From positions 1 through 51,290 of the forward strand of contig DAHUXV010000221.1 in assembly GCA_027306985.1 (NCBI GenBank): a stretch of 51,290 nt of DNA, in the 5' to 3' direction. Both the position numbers and the translations under genes were made by a program. This document shows positions 26,263-37,374 of the stretch, piece by piece. This stretch comes from Gammaproteobacteria bacterium (lineage in GTDB: Bacteria > Pseudomonadota > Gammaproteobacteria > Steroidobacterales > Steroidobacteraceae). The notes under the pieces were generated by a model. That model did no database searches. It saw nothing but the letters and a program-made list of their open reading frames with translations, and was not told where the DNA came from. Within the stretch, counting starts at the first letter, position 1; every line of letters starts with the position of its first letter.

Positions 26263-26319
26263 CGTGCCGCGCAAGCGGTCCTTCGGCTCAACGACCAAAA
26301 ACCTGGAGAGTCTGCAAAC

Positions 26320-28668
26320 GTGTCGAACTCAATCAGCAGAGATACGAGGATACTGGCCTGCTCTCTCCTGGGACTCACCGCGGCGGCGGCGCTGCCGGCC
26401 CTGGGCGCGGCGGCCGACACCGGCGGCGACACGGACCGGCTGACGGAGGTCGTGGTCACCGCGAACAAGCTGAATGCGGCCGATGCGATCACGGTGCCGG
26501 CCTCGATCCAGGCCATTTCGGGCGAGGCGCTGCAGCGCGAGGACGCCTCCGGCATCATGAGCATCGCCGGGCAGGTCCCCGGGCTGTCGATCCAGGACCT
26601 GGGACCGGGCGACAAGAAGTACGTCATCCGCGGGATCAATTCCACGGGCTCCTCCACGGTGGGCGTGTATTACGGCGAGGCGGTCATCACTCAGGGCAAC
26701 GGCGACGACGGCGGCGGCTTCCAGCCTGACATCCGGCTCTATGACATCCAGAGGGTCGAGGTGCTGCGCGGTCCGCAGGGTACCCTCTACGGGGCGAGTT
26801 CCATGAGCGGCACCATACGCTACATTCCGAAGGAGCCGGACATGGACCGCGTAGGCGGCTATCTCTCGCTCGAAGGCTCGCAGACACAGCATGGCGGCAA
26901 CAACTACAACACCAACGGGGCGCTGAACCTGCCCATCGTCGACAACGTGCTGGCGCTGCGTGTGGTCGGGTGGCGACTCCATGATAGCGGGTATGTCGAC
27001 CAGACCCGCGTCGGCAGCGGAGTCACGGCCGTCGTCAACGGTGCGACGGTGCCCGTCGCAGGCGTCGGCTTCGTCAAGGGGGTCAACGACGATGAGGTTG
27101 GCGGTGGCAGGGCCATCCTGCGCTACCAGCCCACCGATCACCTGACGATCGATCTCGACTACACGGCGCAGACGGAGACCTCGGGCGGCTCCTCGCGCTG
27201 GACGCCGCCGGGTGTCGCGGCCTTTGCCGGCGGTCCCATCGCGCCGGCACAGGGCTGCGATCTCTGCAATACGGATGTCACGCGCAGTCCCTGGAGCGAC
27301 AGCCTCAAGGTCTACGGCGCAACGCTCAAGTGGCATACTGAATTCGGCGAGCTCACGGCGACGAGCCACCAGTTCAACCGCAACACCGGTTTTACGTTCG
27401 ACTCCACTCCCATCCTGGTCTCCTTCGGCGTGCCGGTGCCGGCCGAGACGCTCGAGCCGCGCGAGCGCCGATCCAACTCCAGCGAGGCGCGGTTCGCGAC
27501 CGCACTGAATTCCCCGGTGAACTTCGTGGTGGGCGCCTTCCGCGAGCAAACCACCCAGGATCTCGCCGTGGATGTGATCACCACGAACGCGCTCGGCTTC
27601 GTGAGCGGCCCGTTCAGTAGCGCCAATAGCGCGGACGCACTGAATTTCCCGGGGGTCGGTGACACGTTCTTCGGGCGCTCGGACCACCGCGGGGATGTCC
27701 AATGGGCCGGCTTCGGCGAGGCCACGTGGAAGGTGACGCCGCGCCTGACGGCGGTGGCGGGTGCCCGCTATTTCACCGAGAGCCTCGAGGGTTTCCAGGT
27801 GCAGACCCATCCCTTCGGCGGCTTCCCGCCGGGAACGCCGACCGAGGTGCCGCTCTTCGACCCGCACCAGAGCTTCCACAAGGTGACCTGGAAGGGCAAT
27901 CTCAGCTACAAATTCAATGAGGCGGCGCTCGCCTACGCCACGGTGGCGACGGGCTTTCGCAGTGGCGGTCTCAACGCCAAGAGCGAGCCGTTCGAGCCGA
28001 TTCCCGCGGCCTACGCTCCCGATAATCTGACCAACTACGAGCTCGGCATCAAGGGGCGGCTGGCTGATGGGCTGTTCGAGTATCAGCTGGACGGCTACCT
28101 TATCGATTGGAACGACATCCAGGTGCAGCTGACGACGGCGGACGCGGCCTTCGTCTATCAGGGCAACGCGGGCAAGGCGCAGGTCAAGGGAGCGGAATTC
28201 GAGCTGCGCGCCCGCCCGTTCCGCTACCTGACCGGCACGCTGACCGGCTCGTATCAGCACGCCGTACTCACGCAGGGTGCGAGCGCGCAGCAGAAGGTCC
28301 TCAATCCGACCCTCGGGGTCACGGGGGACAGGATTCCGAACGTACCGGACTTCCAGTTCAGCGCGCAGCTCGACTATACGCATCCGGTGGTGGGCGACTG
28401 TCTCGCCAGCCTCGGGGCGGACGTCACCTATCGGGGCGCGGTGAACGCGTACTTCGCGTCCAATCCATTCGACCTGCCGCTGCCGTCCTACACGCTGTTG
28501 AATCTGCGCGCGGGGGTCATTTACGGCGAATGGACCGTTACGGCATTCGTGCACAACGCGGGCAACGAGCGGGCCCAGGTATCTGCCATCAATTCCACCC
28601 AGGATCCGTACGCGTTGCTCACGGTCCAGCCGCGGACCATCGGACTCACCGTGACCCGCAGGTTGTAA
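26320..28668 (+). CDS. TonB-dependent outer-membrane receptor
   Basis: This 782-residue protein begins with GTG at 26320, preceded by GGAGAG. It has a signal peptide (about 1-32), a TonB-box-like E-V-V-V-T-A-N at 43-49, and a plug with V-I-R-G-I-N and V-E-V-L-R-G-P-Q-G-T-L-Y-G-A-S-S-M-S-G. The barrel ends T-V-T-R-R-L. This plug type is typical of receptors for small molecules in sphingomonads and related groups, unlike the larger receptor at 17703. Two different receptors in one gene run suggest two uptake steps or two substrates. The next gene is an inner-membrane permease. Confidence 0.94.
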   Translation: MSNSISRDTRILACSLLGLTAAAALPALGAAADTGGDTDRLTEVVVTANKLNAADAITVPASIQAISGEALQREDASGIMSIAGQVPGLSIQDLGPGDKKYVIRGINSTGSSTVGVYYGEAVITQGNGDDGGGFQPDIRLYDIQRVEVLRGPQGTLYGASSMSGTIRYIPKEPDMDRVGGYLSLEGSQTQHGGNNYNTNGALNLPIVDNVLALRVVGWRLHDSGYVDQTRVGSGVTAVVNGATVPVAGVGFVKGVNDDEVGGGRAILRYQPTDHLTIDLDYTAQTETSGGSSRWTPPGVAAFAGGPIAPAQGCDLCNTDVTRSPWSDSLKVYGATLKWHTEFGELTATSHQFNRNTGFTFDSTPILVSFGVPVPAETLEPRERRSNSSEARFATALNSPVNFVVGAFREQTTQDLAVDVITTNALGFVSGPFSSANSADALNFPGVGDTFFGRSDHRGDVQWAGFGEATWKVTPRLTAVAGARYFTESLEGFQVQTHPFGGFPPGTPTEVPLFDPHQSFHKVTWKGNLSYKFNEAALAYATVATGFRSGGLNAKSEPFEPIPAAYAPDNLTNYELGIKGRLADGLFEYQLDGYLIDWNDIQVQLTTADAAFVYQGNAGKAQVKGAEFELRARPFRYLTGTLTGSYQHAVLTQGASAQQKVLNPTLGVTGDRIPNVPDFQFSAQLDYTHPVVGDCLASLGADVTYRGAVNAYFASNPFDLPLPSYTLLNLRAGVIYGEWTVTAFVHNAGNERAQVSAINSTQDPYALLTVQPRTIGLTVTRRL

Positions 28669-28696
28669 GCCTGTGGCCGACGCCCGAGAGGAAAGC

Positions 28697-30091
28697 GTGA
28701 GCGCTGGTGGTGCGAGCGAGCGGGAGCAGGGCCTTAGGCGTAGCCTCGGCAAGGCCCAGATCGTCATGATCGGCCTGGGCGGGGCCATTGGCACGGGCCT
28801 TTTCATGGGTAGCGGTCTGGCGGTGGGCTACGCCGGCCCGGCGGTCATCGTGAGCTATGCGCTCGCCGGATTCGTCGCGCTCGTCATGGTCTTCAGTCTC
28901 TCCGAGATGGCGGTCGTGCACCCGACCGCTGGCTCGTTCGGCACTTACGCCGAGACGTATCTCAACCCCTGGGCGGGATTCGTGGTGCGCTACACCTACT
29001 GGATCGCGCAAGTCATCGCGATCGGCGGCGAAGCGGTGGCCGCCGGCCTCTACATGCAGTACTGGTTCCCGCACGTGCCCGTCTGGGCGTGGGCGCTGGG
29101 GTTCTGTCTCGTGCTGCTCTACTTCAACTCCCGCTCCGTCGGCAGCTTCGGCACGCTGGAGTCGTGGCTGGCCCTGATCAAGGTCGTGGCGATCGTCCTC
29201 TTCATCATCCTCGGGCTGGTCCGCATCCTCGGTCTCGGCCAGCCGGCCATCGGCCTGCACAATCTCACGGGGCTCCCGGGCGGGTTCCTGCCGAAGGGCG
29301 TGGCGGGACTCTGGATGGCCGTCACGGTGGGGATCTTCTCCTTCAACGGGATCGAGGTCATCGCCGTGACCTCCGGCGAGACCGAGAATCCGCGAGTCGC
29401 GATTCCCGCGGCGCTGCGCACCATGGTGCTGCGGCTGTTTCTCTTCTACGTGCTCGCCGTCACGGTCATCGTGGCAATCATTCCGTGGACGGAAACGGGA
29501 GTGAAGGTCGTTGCGCAGAGTCCATTCGTCACCGTCTTTCAGAATTCCGGTCTCAGGGACGCGGCCGGGGTGATGAACTTCGTGGTGATCAGCGCAGCGC
29601 TGTCGAGCATGAATACCAACGTCTACCTGTGCTCCCGCATGATGTTCTCGCTCTCCCGCGGGGGCTATGCGCCACGGCCGCTCGGGACCCTCAGCGAGCT
29701 GGGCAGTCCCGTAGCGGCGATCCTCGTGTCGGGAGTTTTCGTGCTCATGGCGGCCGCAGCGTCAGCGTTTACCCCGGATGCGTACGCGGATCTGTTCGGC
29801 GTGGCGCTCTTTGCAGCCATACTGGTCTGGATCGTCATCCTCGTCAGCCACCTGAGCTTCCGGCGCCGGCATGGAGCGGCCGATCTGCCGGTGCGCATGC
29901 CGTTCTTCCCGTGGATGCAGTACGCCGGAATAGCCATGCTGGTAGGCGTCCTGGTGACCATGGGCCTGGACCCGACACTCGACGTATCGTGGCTCTACGG
30001 GGTTCCCTGGGTGGCGCTCATCTCGCTGGCCTACTTCGTGCGGCGGGCACGGCTGCGGATCGCGTCCGCCCGGCCGCCCGACGAGGGCTGA
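28697..30091 (+). CDS. Amino acid permease (APC superfamily, AAT type)
   Basis: This 464-residue protein has about twelve hydrophobic helices. The first helix carries the family's G-L-G-G-A-I-G-T-G-L-F-x-G-S-G motif, and helix 6 has F-S-F-N-G-I-E-V-I-A-V-T-S-G-E-T. These are proton-coupled amino-acid importers such as the aromatic or GABA permeases. The GTG at 28697 follows GAGAGGAA; a GTG at 28673 is also in frame, four bases after the receptor stop. Its place after a TonB receptor suggests import of the same compound across the inner membrane. Specificity cannot be read from sequence. Confidence 0.92.
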   Translation: MSAGGASEREQGLRRSLGKAQIVMIGLGGAIGTGLFMGSGLAVGYAGPAVIVSYALAGFVALVMVFSLSEMAVVHPTAGSFGTYAETYLNPWAGFVVRYTYWIAQVIAIGGEAVAAGLYMQYWFPHVPVWAWALGFCLVLLYFNSRSVGSFGTLESWLALIKVVAIVLFIILGLVRILGLGQPAIGLHNLTGLPGGFLPKGVAGLWMAVTVGIFSFNGIEVIAVTSGETENPRVAIPAALRTMVLRLFLFYVLAVTVIVAIIPWTETGVKVVAQSPFVTVFQNSGLRDAAGVMNFVVISAALSSMNTNVYLCSRMMFSLSRGGYAPRPLGTLSELGSPVAAILVSGVFVLMAAAASAFTPDAYADLFGVALFAAILVWIVILVSHLSFRRRHGAADLPVRMPFFPWMQYAGIAMLVGVLVTMGLDPTLDVSWLYGVPWVALISLAYFVRRARLRIASARPPDEG

Positions 30092-30107
30092 TCCGGCACA
30101 TCAGCGC

Positions 30108-30485
30108 CGATTATCGTGAAAAGCGTCGAGACATCCAGATTGCCGCCCGACACCACGGCGCAGACCGGGCGATACGGATGGCGGCCGCGCTGGGCCGCGG
30201 TCGCCGAAATCGCGCCCGGGCCTTCGACGATCACTGTGTTGCCGGAACTCACGGTGTCGATGCGATGTCGCAGGGAGTCGGGCCGCCGCGCGAGCACGCC
30301 ATTGCCCACCGGCCGGACCTTGAACGAACCCGTGAGCTGCATGCAGTCGAGTTTGACATGCACCTTGCAGCGCGCGCCGCGGCGAAGCCGAGCACCAGGC
30401 GCGAGCGTGCCGCGATCGGGTCGGGCCGGCCGTGCGCGACGCGGATGTCGCCGAGGCTCACGGCGGTGACTGTTGGTGTTGGCAT
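30108..30485 (-). pseudogene. Decayed threonine/serine dehydratase gene (PLP fold II)
   Basis: This fills the 420-base space between the permease and the first class-V enzyme gene, antisense to both. From ATG 30485 one frame gives the family N-terminus (V-S-L-G-D-I-R-V-A-H-G-R). Around 30365-30385 similarity moves to another frame: K-L-D-C-M-Q-L-T-G-S-F-K-V-R, which includes the PLP lysine segment, then T-V-S-S-G-N. Directly after this comes V-E-G-P-G-A-I-S, then A-V-V-S-G-G-N-L-D, which is near the C-terminus in intact enzymes. So there is at least one frameshift and an in-frame loss of roughly 190 residues. It is a clear remnant, not a working gene. Confidence 0.82.
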
Positions 30486-30511
30486 GAGGCCGTAACCCGG
30501 AAAGGTGGAAG

Positions 30512-31666
30512 ATGACTATTGACTTTGATGCGCTGCGGCGCAGGTTTCCGTTGCTCGAGCGCAAGACCTACCTTAACAGCGGCTCATACTGCGCACTGGC
30601 AGACACGGTGCGCGATGCTTTCAACGCCTACATGGACGATCGGCTGGCTGTGGGCGCCAACTGGGACGTCTGGGTAACCAAGAACGAAGCCGTCCGGGCG
30701 GCGATGGCCGGTGTGCTGCGCGTTACGCCCGATGAGATCGCGGTGACCGCATCCGCCTCGGCAGGGATCAATGCGCTTGCGAGCGCGTTGGATTTCACGG
30801 GGCCGCGCAGGAAGGTGGTCATCAGCGACTTCGAATTTCCCACCAACGCGCAGATCTGGCATGCTCAGGCGAGACTGGGCGCCGAGGTGGTGCACGTGCC
30901 GCCGGCGGCCGATGGCCATATCCCGCTCGAGAACTTCGAGCGCGTGATCGACGAGCGGACGCAACTCGTCGCCGTCACGCAGGTCTGCTTCCGCAACGGT
31001 GCCCGGCTCGACATCGCCGGCATCACGCGACTCGCGCACGAGAGAGGCGCTCGCGTGATGGTCGACTGCTACCAGGCCATCGGCGCCATGACGGTCGACG
31101 CGAGGGCGCTGGATGTCGACTTCGCCGTCGGCGGCATGCTGAAGTACCTGCTCGGGACCGCAGGCATCGGCTTTCTTTACGTGCGCTCGGAGCTCATCGG
31201 GGAGCTGGTGCCGAGCCACTCCGGCTGGTTCGCGCAGCAGGACATCTCGGCCATGGACATCACGGCGAACCGTCCGTCGCCGAGCGCGCGGCGCTTCGAG
31301 GCCGGCACGCCACCCGTCGTCAACTGCTATGCCGCGGAGGCGGGGCTGAAGATCATCCTGGAGACCGGAACCGATGCGATCGAGGAGCGCGTCCGATCAT
31401 TGACGCGGCGTTGCATGCAACGGCTGACTTCCATCGGGTGGCCGTCCGTGACGCCTGCGGACGATGGGCGCCGGGGCCCCATGGTGGCAGTGCCGTCGCG
31501 CGATGCGGCAGGCCTTTTCGCGCGGCTCCTGGAGCAGGATATCGTCACCTCCTTCCGGGACAACAACATCCGTGCCACCGTTCATTTCTACAATTCGGCG
31601 GCCGACATCGATCGCTTCGTGGCCGCCATGGCTGGCCATCGCGGTCAATTCGGACCGCAAACCTGA
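30512..31666 (+). CDS. Class-V aminotransferase-fold PLP enzyme (kynureninase/isopenicillin-N-epimerase-like)
   Basis: This 384-residue fold-type I PLP protein has Y-L-N-S-G-S near the N-terminus and D-x-x-Q-A-I-G (PLP-binding Asp region, near 190). Lys211 in G-G-M-L-K-Y-L-L-G-T-A-G-I-G-F-L-Y-V is the expected Schiff-base lysine. Members include kynureninases, cysteine desulfurases and epimerases, so a bond-cleaving reaction on an amino acid is likely but not specified. It is followed after ten bases by a second, different class-V gene. The ATG at 30512 follows GGAAAGG. Confidence 0.87.
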   Translation: MTIDFDALRRRFPLLERKTYLNSGSYCALADTVRDAFNAYMDDRLAVGANWDVWVTKNEAVRAAMAGVLRVTPDEIAVTASASAGINALASALDFTGPRRKVVISDFEFPTNAQIWHAQARLGAEVVHVPPAADGHIPLENFERVIDERTQLVAVTQVCFRNGARLDIAGITRLAHERGARVMVDCYQAIGAMTVDARALDVDFAVGGMLKYLLGTAGIGFLYVRSELIGELVPSHSGWFAQQDISAMDITANRPSPSARRFEAGTPPVVNCYAAEAGLKIILETGTDAIEERVRSLTRRCMQRLTSIGWPSVTPADDGRRGPMVAVPSRDAAGLFARLLEQDIVTSFRDNNIRATVHFYNSAADIDRFVAAMAGHRGQFGPQT

Positions 31667-31676
31667 GGCTGCCGGC

Positions 31677-32954
31677 ATGAGCACGCGTGCCTTTCCAGTC
31701 GAGATGTTGCGGCAGCGGTTTCCCGCCCTGCGTTCCGCGGGGCTCGGGGTCTTCTTCGACAATGCCGCGGGCGCACAGGTGCCCAATGGGGTGATCGAGG
31801 CGGTCCGCCATCATCTGATCGAGCACAACGTGCAGCGCGGCGGGCGCTATGGCCGCAGCCTCGCGGTGGATGCCACGATCTCGCGCGCCCGCTCGCGGGT
31901 GGCCGCGCTCATCAATGCGAGGCGGCCCGAGGAGATCGCCTTCGGAATGAATGCGACGTCGTTCATCCGCATGGTAAGCCTGGCGGTCGGCCAGATGCTC
32001 GCCGAGCGGAACGAGATCATCGTCACCGACCTCGATCATGAGGCGAACGTCGCCACATGGCTCGCGCTGGAGCGGATGGGGGCAAAGGTACGCTGGTGGC
32101 ACATGCGGCAGGACGGTTGTCTGCACGCGGAGGATCTAAGCGCAGTGCTCGGCAGTCGTACGCGCCTGGTTGCCTGTACGCTTGCATCTAACGCCATCGG
32201 AAGCGTCGTCGACGTGTGCGCGGCCGCGAACCTGGCGCACTCGGCTGGGGCGGAGATCTTCGTCGACGCGGTCCATTACGGTCCGCACGGCGTAATCGAC
32301 GTGCAGGCTCTCGATTGCGATTATCTCGTCTGCTCGGGTTACAAGATCTTCTCCCCGCACATGGGCTTTCTCTGGGGACGCTACGAGGCGCTCGCCAAGC
32401 TGCCCACCTTTCGCGAGGACTTCATCCCCGATGAGCCGCCGGGCAAGCTCGAGGCGGGAACCTTCATCTACGAGAACGTGGCGGGCATGGCGGCCGCGAT
32501 CGACTATCTGGCGGAGGTGGGGCGCGCCGTGACGGGGCGCAGCGGCCCGGCGTCCGAAGGATCGATCCGGGAGGACTGCCGCACGGCCATGGCCGCGATA
32601 CGGGAGTATGAGCAGGGCCTGTCGCGTGAGCTGCTGCGGGTGTTGCGCGATTGCGGCGCCGAGATCTACGGCCTGCGCGGGGAGGAGCAGGTGCGCGCGC
32701 GGGTGCCGACTGTCTGCTTCAATCTTCCGGGCTTGGCGCCCGCGACGGTGACAAAGGCCGCCGCCGCGGAAGGCATCGGCGTGCGGGACGGGCACATGTA
32801 CTCCCCGCGCCTCATGCGCCGACTCGGCCTGGCCGTGGAGAGCGGCGCGGTGCGCGTATCGCTGGCGCACTACAACACCGTCGAGGAGGTGCGGCAGCTC
32901 GGCGCCGTGCTCTCGCGGCTGCCCCGGCCAGTCACCTCCGTGACCGCCGGATAG
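31677..32954 (+). CDS. Cysteine-desulfurase-like PLP protein (VC1184 family)
   Basis: This 425-residue class-V PLP protein resembles the VC1184-type cysteine-desulfurase-like family: F-F-D-N-A-A-G-A-Q-V-P at the N-terminus, D-L-D-H-E-A-N in the middle, and S-G-Y-K-I-F-S-P-H-M-G holding Lys223. No function is established for the family. The ATG at 31677 lies ten bases after the previous stop; the frame is open upstream but that part only overlaps the neighbour. The two adjacent class-V proteins are too different to be a recent duplication and may act in sequence. Confidence 0.87.
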   Translation: MSTRAFPVEMLRQRFPALRSAGLGVFFDNAAGAQVPNGVIEAVRHHLIEHNVQRGGRYGRSLAVDATISRARSRVAALINARRPEEIAFGMNATSFIRMVSLAVGQMLAERNEIIVTDLDHEANVATWLALERMGAKVRWWHMRQDGCLHAEDLSAVLGSRTRLVACTLASNAIGSVVDVCAAANLAHSAGAEIFVDAVHYGPHGVIDVQALDCDYLVCSGYKIFSPHMGFLWGRYEALAKLPTFREDFIPDEPPGKLEAGTFIYENVAGMAAAIDYLAEVGRAVTGRSGPASEGSIREDCRTAMAAIREYEQGLSRELLRVLRDCGAEIYGLRGEEQVRARVPTVCFNLPGLAPATVTKAAAAEGIGVRDGHMYSPRLMRRLGLAVESGAVRVSLAHYNTVEEVRQLGAVLSRLPRPVTSVTAG

Positions 32955-32955
32955 G

Positions 32956-32973
32956 CGGCGCTATACTGCGCCG
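32956..32973 (+). promoter_or_regulatory. Inverted repeat with a TATACT hexamer in its loop
   Basis: CGGCGC and GCGCCG flank TATACT (32962-32967), which matches the -10 consensus at five of six bases. GTGACC, 16 bases upstream, is a fair -35. It ends 17 bases before the GTG start of the reductase gene. A promoter here would allow that gene separate expression. Confidence 0.33.
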
Positions 32974-32990
32974 TCGCGGGAGGCGCATAC

Positions 32991-33974
32991 GTGACTCGAG
33001 CTGAATTCGCCGTTCTCGGGGCCGGGGCCATCGGCTCGATACTGGCGGCGCACCTGGCGCGCGCCGGGCACTCCGTGACCGTCATCGCCCGCGGCGAGCG
33101 GGCGCGCGCGCTCGAGCGGGATGGACTGCGGATCCGGGGACTCGCCGACTTCGCGGTGCGCGTGCCGGTGGTCACCGACCCGGGTCGGCTGCGGGAGGCC
33201 GACACCCTCATCGTCGCCATGAAGACACACGGGACCCGCGCCGCGCTCGAGCGCCTGGCGCACGTGCGGGTCGGGGCGGCGCTGTCCATCCAGAACGGCG
33301 TGCTCAAGAACGAGCTGCTGGCACGGACTTTCGGCATCGAGCGGGTGCTCGGCGCGCTGGCGGACACCAGCGGCGAGCTGTTGCCTTCGGGGGAGGTCCT
33401 CTTCACCCGCAATGTCAGCCTGCCGCTCGGCGAGCTCGGCGGCGGCATCAGCGAGCGGGCGCGGCGCATCGCGGGCCTGATCGATGCCGCGGGTGTCAGG
33501 TCGAGCGCGGTAGCCGACATCGTCTCGCTGGAATGGAGCAAGTTCACGGTCTGGCTCGGGCTGGTGAGCATGGCGGTGGCGACGCGGTCCGTGAGCTGGC
33601 GTTATCTCACCGACGAAGACTGCGCGCGGGTGCTGGTACGGCTCGCTCGCGAGGTCGCCGCGGTGGCGAGGGCGCAGGGAGTCGCCCTGGTCGAGGGGGC
33701 TACGGCCGTGCCGCTGCGGACGATTCTCGAGGCTCCCGAGCCGCAGGCGGTCGCGGCGGTCAGACAGGCCGGAGAGCAGATGCGCCTGCGGGCGCCCGGC
33801 CACCGCATGTCGGCGCTGCAGGACCTCGAGGCCGGCCGGCCGCTCGAGGTCGAGGAGACCTTCGGTTACGCGGTCCGAAGAGCCGGGGAGCTCGGGCTGT
33901 CGCTTCCGCTGTTGGAGGCGTTCCATCACCTGGTGGCGGCCGTCGATCGCATCCGGCGGGCCGGCGTGGACTAG
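32991..33974 (+). CDS. PanE/ApbA (ketopantoate reductase) family protein
   Basis: This 327-residue protein has an N-terminal Rossmann motif L-G-A-G-A-I-G-S and a helical C-terminal domain as in 2-dehydropantoate 2-reductase. The catalytic lysine is present in E-W-S-K-F. The two substrate-binding asparagines of E. coli PanE (N180 and N184 in its K-L-A-V-N-C-V-I-N) read Trp and Val here, so ketopantoate is doubtful and another 2-oxo or 2-hydroxy acid is more likely. The GTG start follows CGGGAGG. It is the last gene of the plus-strand run. Confidence 0.85.
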   Translation: MTRAEFAVLGAGAIGSILAAHLARAGHSVTVIARGERARALERDGLRIRGLADFAVRVPVVTDPGRLREADTLIVAMKTHGTRAALERLAHVRVGAALSIQNGVLKNELLARTFGIERVLGALADTSGELLPSGEVLFTRNVSLPLGELGGGISERARRIAGLIDAAGVRSSAVADIVSLEWSKFTVWLGLVSMAVATRSVSWRYLTDEDCARVLVRLAREVAAVARAQGVALVEGATAVPLRTILEAPEPQAVAAVRQAGEQMRLRAPGHRMSALQDLEAGRPLEVEETFGYAVRRAGELGLSLPLLEAFHHLVAAVDRIRRAGVD

Positions 33975-34147
33975 CGTCGATCCCGATCACCCGGGCCGAT
34001 CCGCAAGCATTCCCGCCGATGTCGGCCGCGCGGTCGAAAGGGCCGCTCATGCGCCCGGGCCGGCGGGCTGCGCGCCGGGGCGCGTGACCGCCGTCGTCTC
34101 GGTGGCGCAGCTCGGGACGCGGCTGGTGCCGCCCGGGGGACGCCTGC

Positions 34148-34648
34148 TCAGGCGCTATCCGGCGGGCTCGGCGTGGGTTCTGGCGGGGGCTCCGGGAGCG
34201 CTGTATCCGGCTCGGGCGCCGCGGGCGCCGTCTCGCGGAGGCCGGCCGCAGGCCGCACGCTCCCCGCCGGCAGCGTCGAGCGCTCCTCGTGCCGATTCTG
34301 CAGGATGACGGTGTTCTCGAGCACGAGCGCGATCCCGTCCTCCACCACCTGGATGCTCTTCGACGAATTGCGGGGCATGGGTACCCGCATGGTCACGCAG
34401 TAGTTGACGATCGCGGCGGCGATCATGGGCGAGGTATAGCGGCTCTCGCCGACCTGGCCGCTCTCCGGCCGGTGGACCGAGAGCACGACGGTCGCGTTGC
34501 CGCCGCCCAGGTCCTCGATGGCGGCGCCGACCACCGCGGCATTCGGCGGCCAGTGTCCCTGCTTGTCTTCCAGCTCGATGAGGGCGTCGACCAGGGTATC
34601 GAGCGGAAACTGCAGGCGCCGGGTTTCGTAAATCAGTGTGTTCGCCAC
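34148..34648 (-). CDS. Conserved-looking hypothetical protein with proline-rich tail
   Basis: This protein has 166 residues. Residues 1-120 look globular and cytoplasmic, with mixed alpha/beta character; the last 35 are rich in Pro, Ala and Glu and probably disordered. I recognise no motif and no catalytic signature. It is divergent from tex, with 120 bases between the starts. G/C-rich third positions and an ATG start at the edge of that space support a real gene. Confidence 0.6.
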   Translation of the reverse strand: MANTLIYETRRLQFPLDTLVDALIELEDKQGHWPPNAAVVGAAIEDLGGGNATVVLSVHRPESGQVGESRYTSPMIAAAIVNYCVTMRVPMPRNSSKSIQVVEDGIALVLENTVILQNRHEERSTLPAGSVRPAAGLRETAPAAPEPDTALPEPPPEPTPSPPDSA

Positions 34649-34768
34649 GGGCTCGCTCTCGGCAGCGCTGGCAAGCTACCACATCTGCGGCCGGTTCGTG
34701 GCCGTATATAAAACCGGGCGCCGGCGCAAGTCTTGTTGCACCGCGCGTGTTTGCGCATAGTGCGCCCG

Positions 34769-37135
<2,367 letters not shown>

Positions 37136-37359
37136 GTCCGCTCCCCCGCCGCGCCGCACGAGAACGGGGGTGCCGGGGGACGGTCACCGCATCGGCGCGG
37201 CGCGAAGCGCCTCGGCCATCGGGCACGCACCGCGCCGGGTACCGCCTCTTCTGCCAGCGGAGGTTGTGGAGCGGGTAGCAGGCCATCGCCGAGCCGAAGC
37301 GCATGCCCCGGCGCCGGGCGATGCCATCGAGCGATTGCGACCGCAGGCCGCCGGCGCGA

Positions 37360-37368
37360 GTAAGATAT
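37360..37368 (+). promoter_or_regulatory. GTAAGATAT motif just upstream of the RibD-type reductase start
   Basis: This is the second copy of the nine-base motif also found at 12521-12529. It ends six bases before the ATG, and no ribosome site lies between, which would fit a -10 box for a leaderless transcript. The remainder of 37136-37374 shows no gene I can support. Confidence 0.25.
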
Positions 37369-37374
37369 CCGGCC

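Noticed and set aside
26329-28806. 825-codon open frame opposite the second TonB receptor
   Set aside because: Antisense shadow of a well-supported receptor gene; no recognisable domain.
37143-37170. CCCCCG / CGGGGG pair after tex as a terminator
   Set aside because: The loop is 16 bases, the stem only six, and no T-tract follows.
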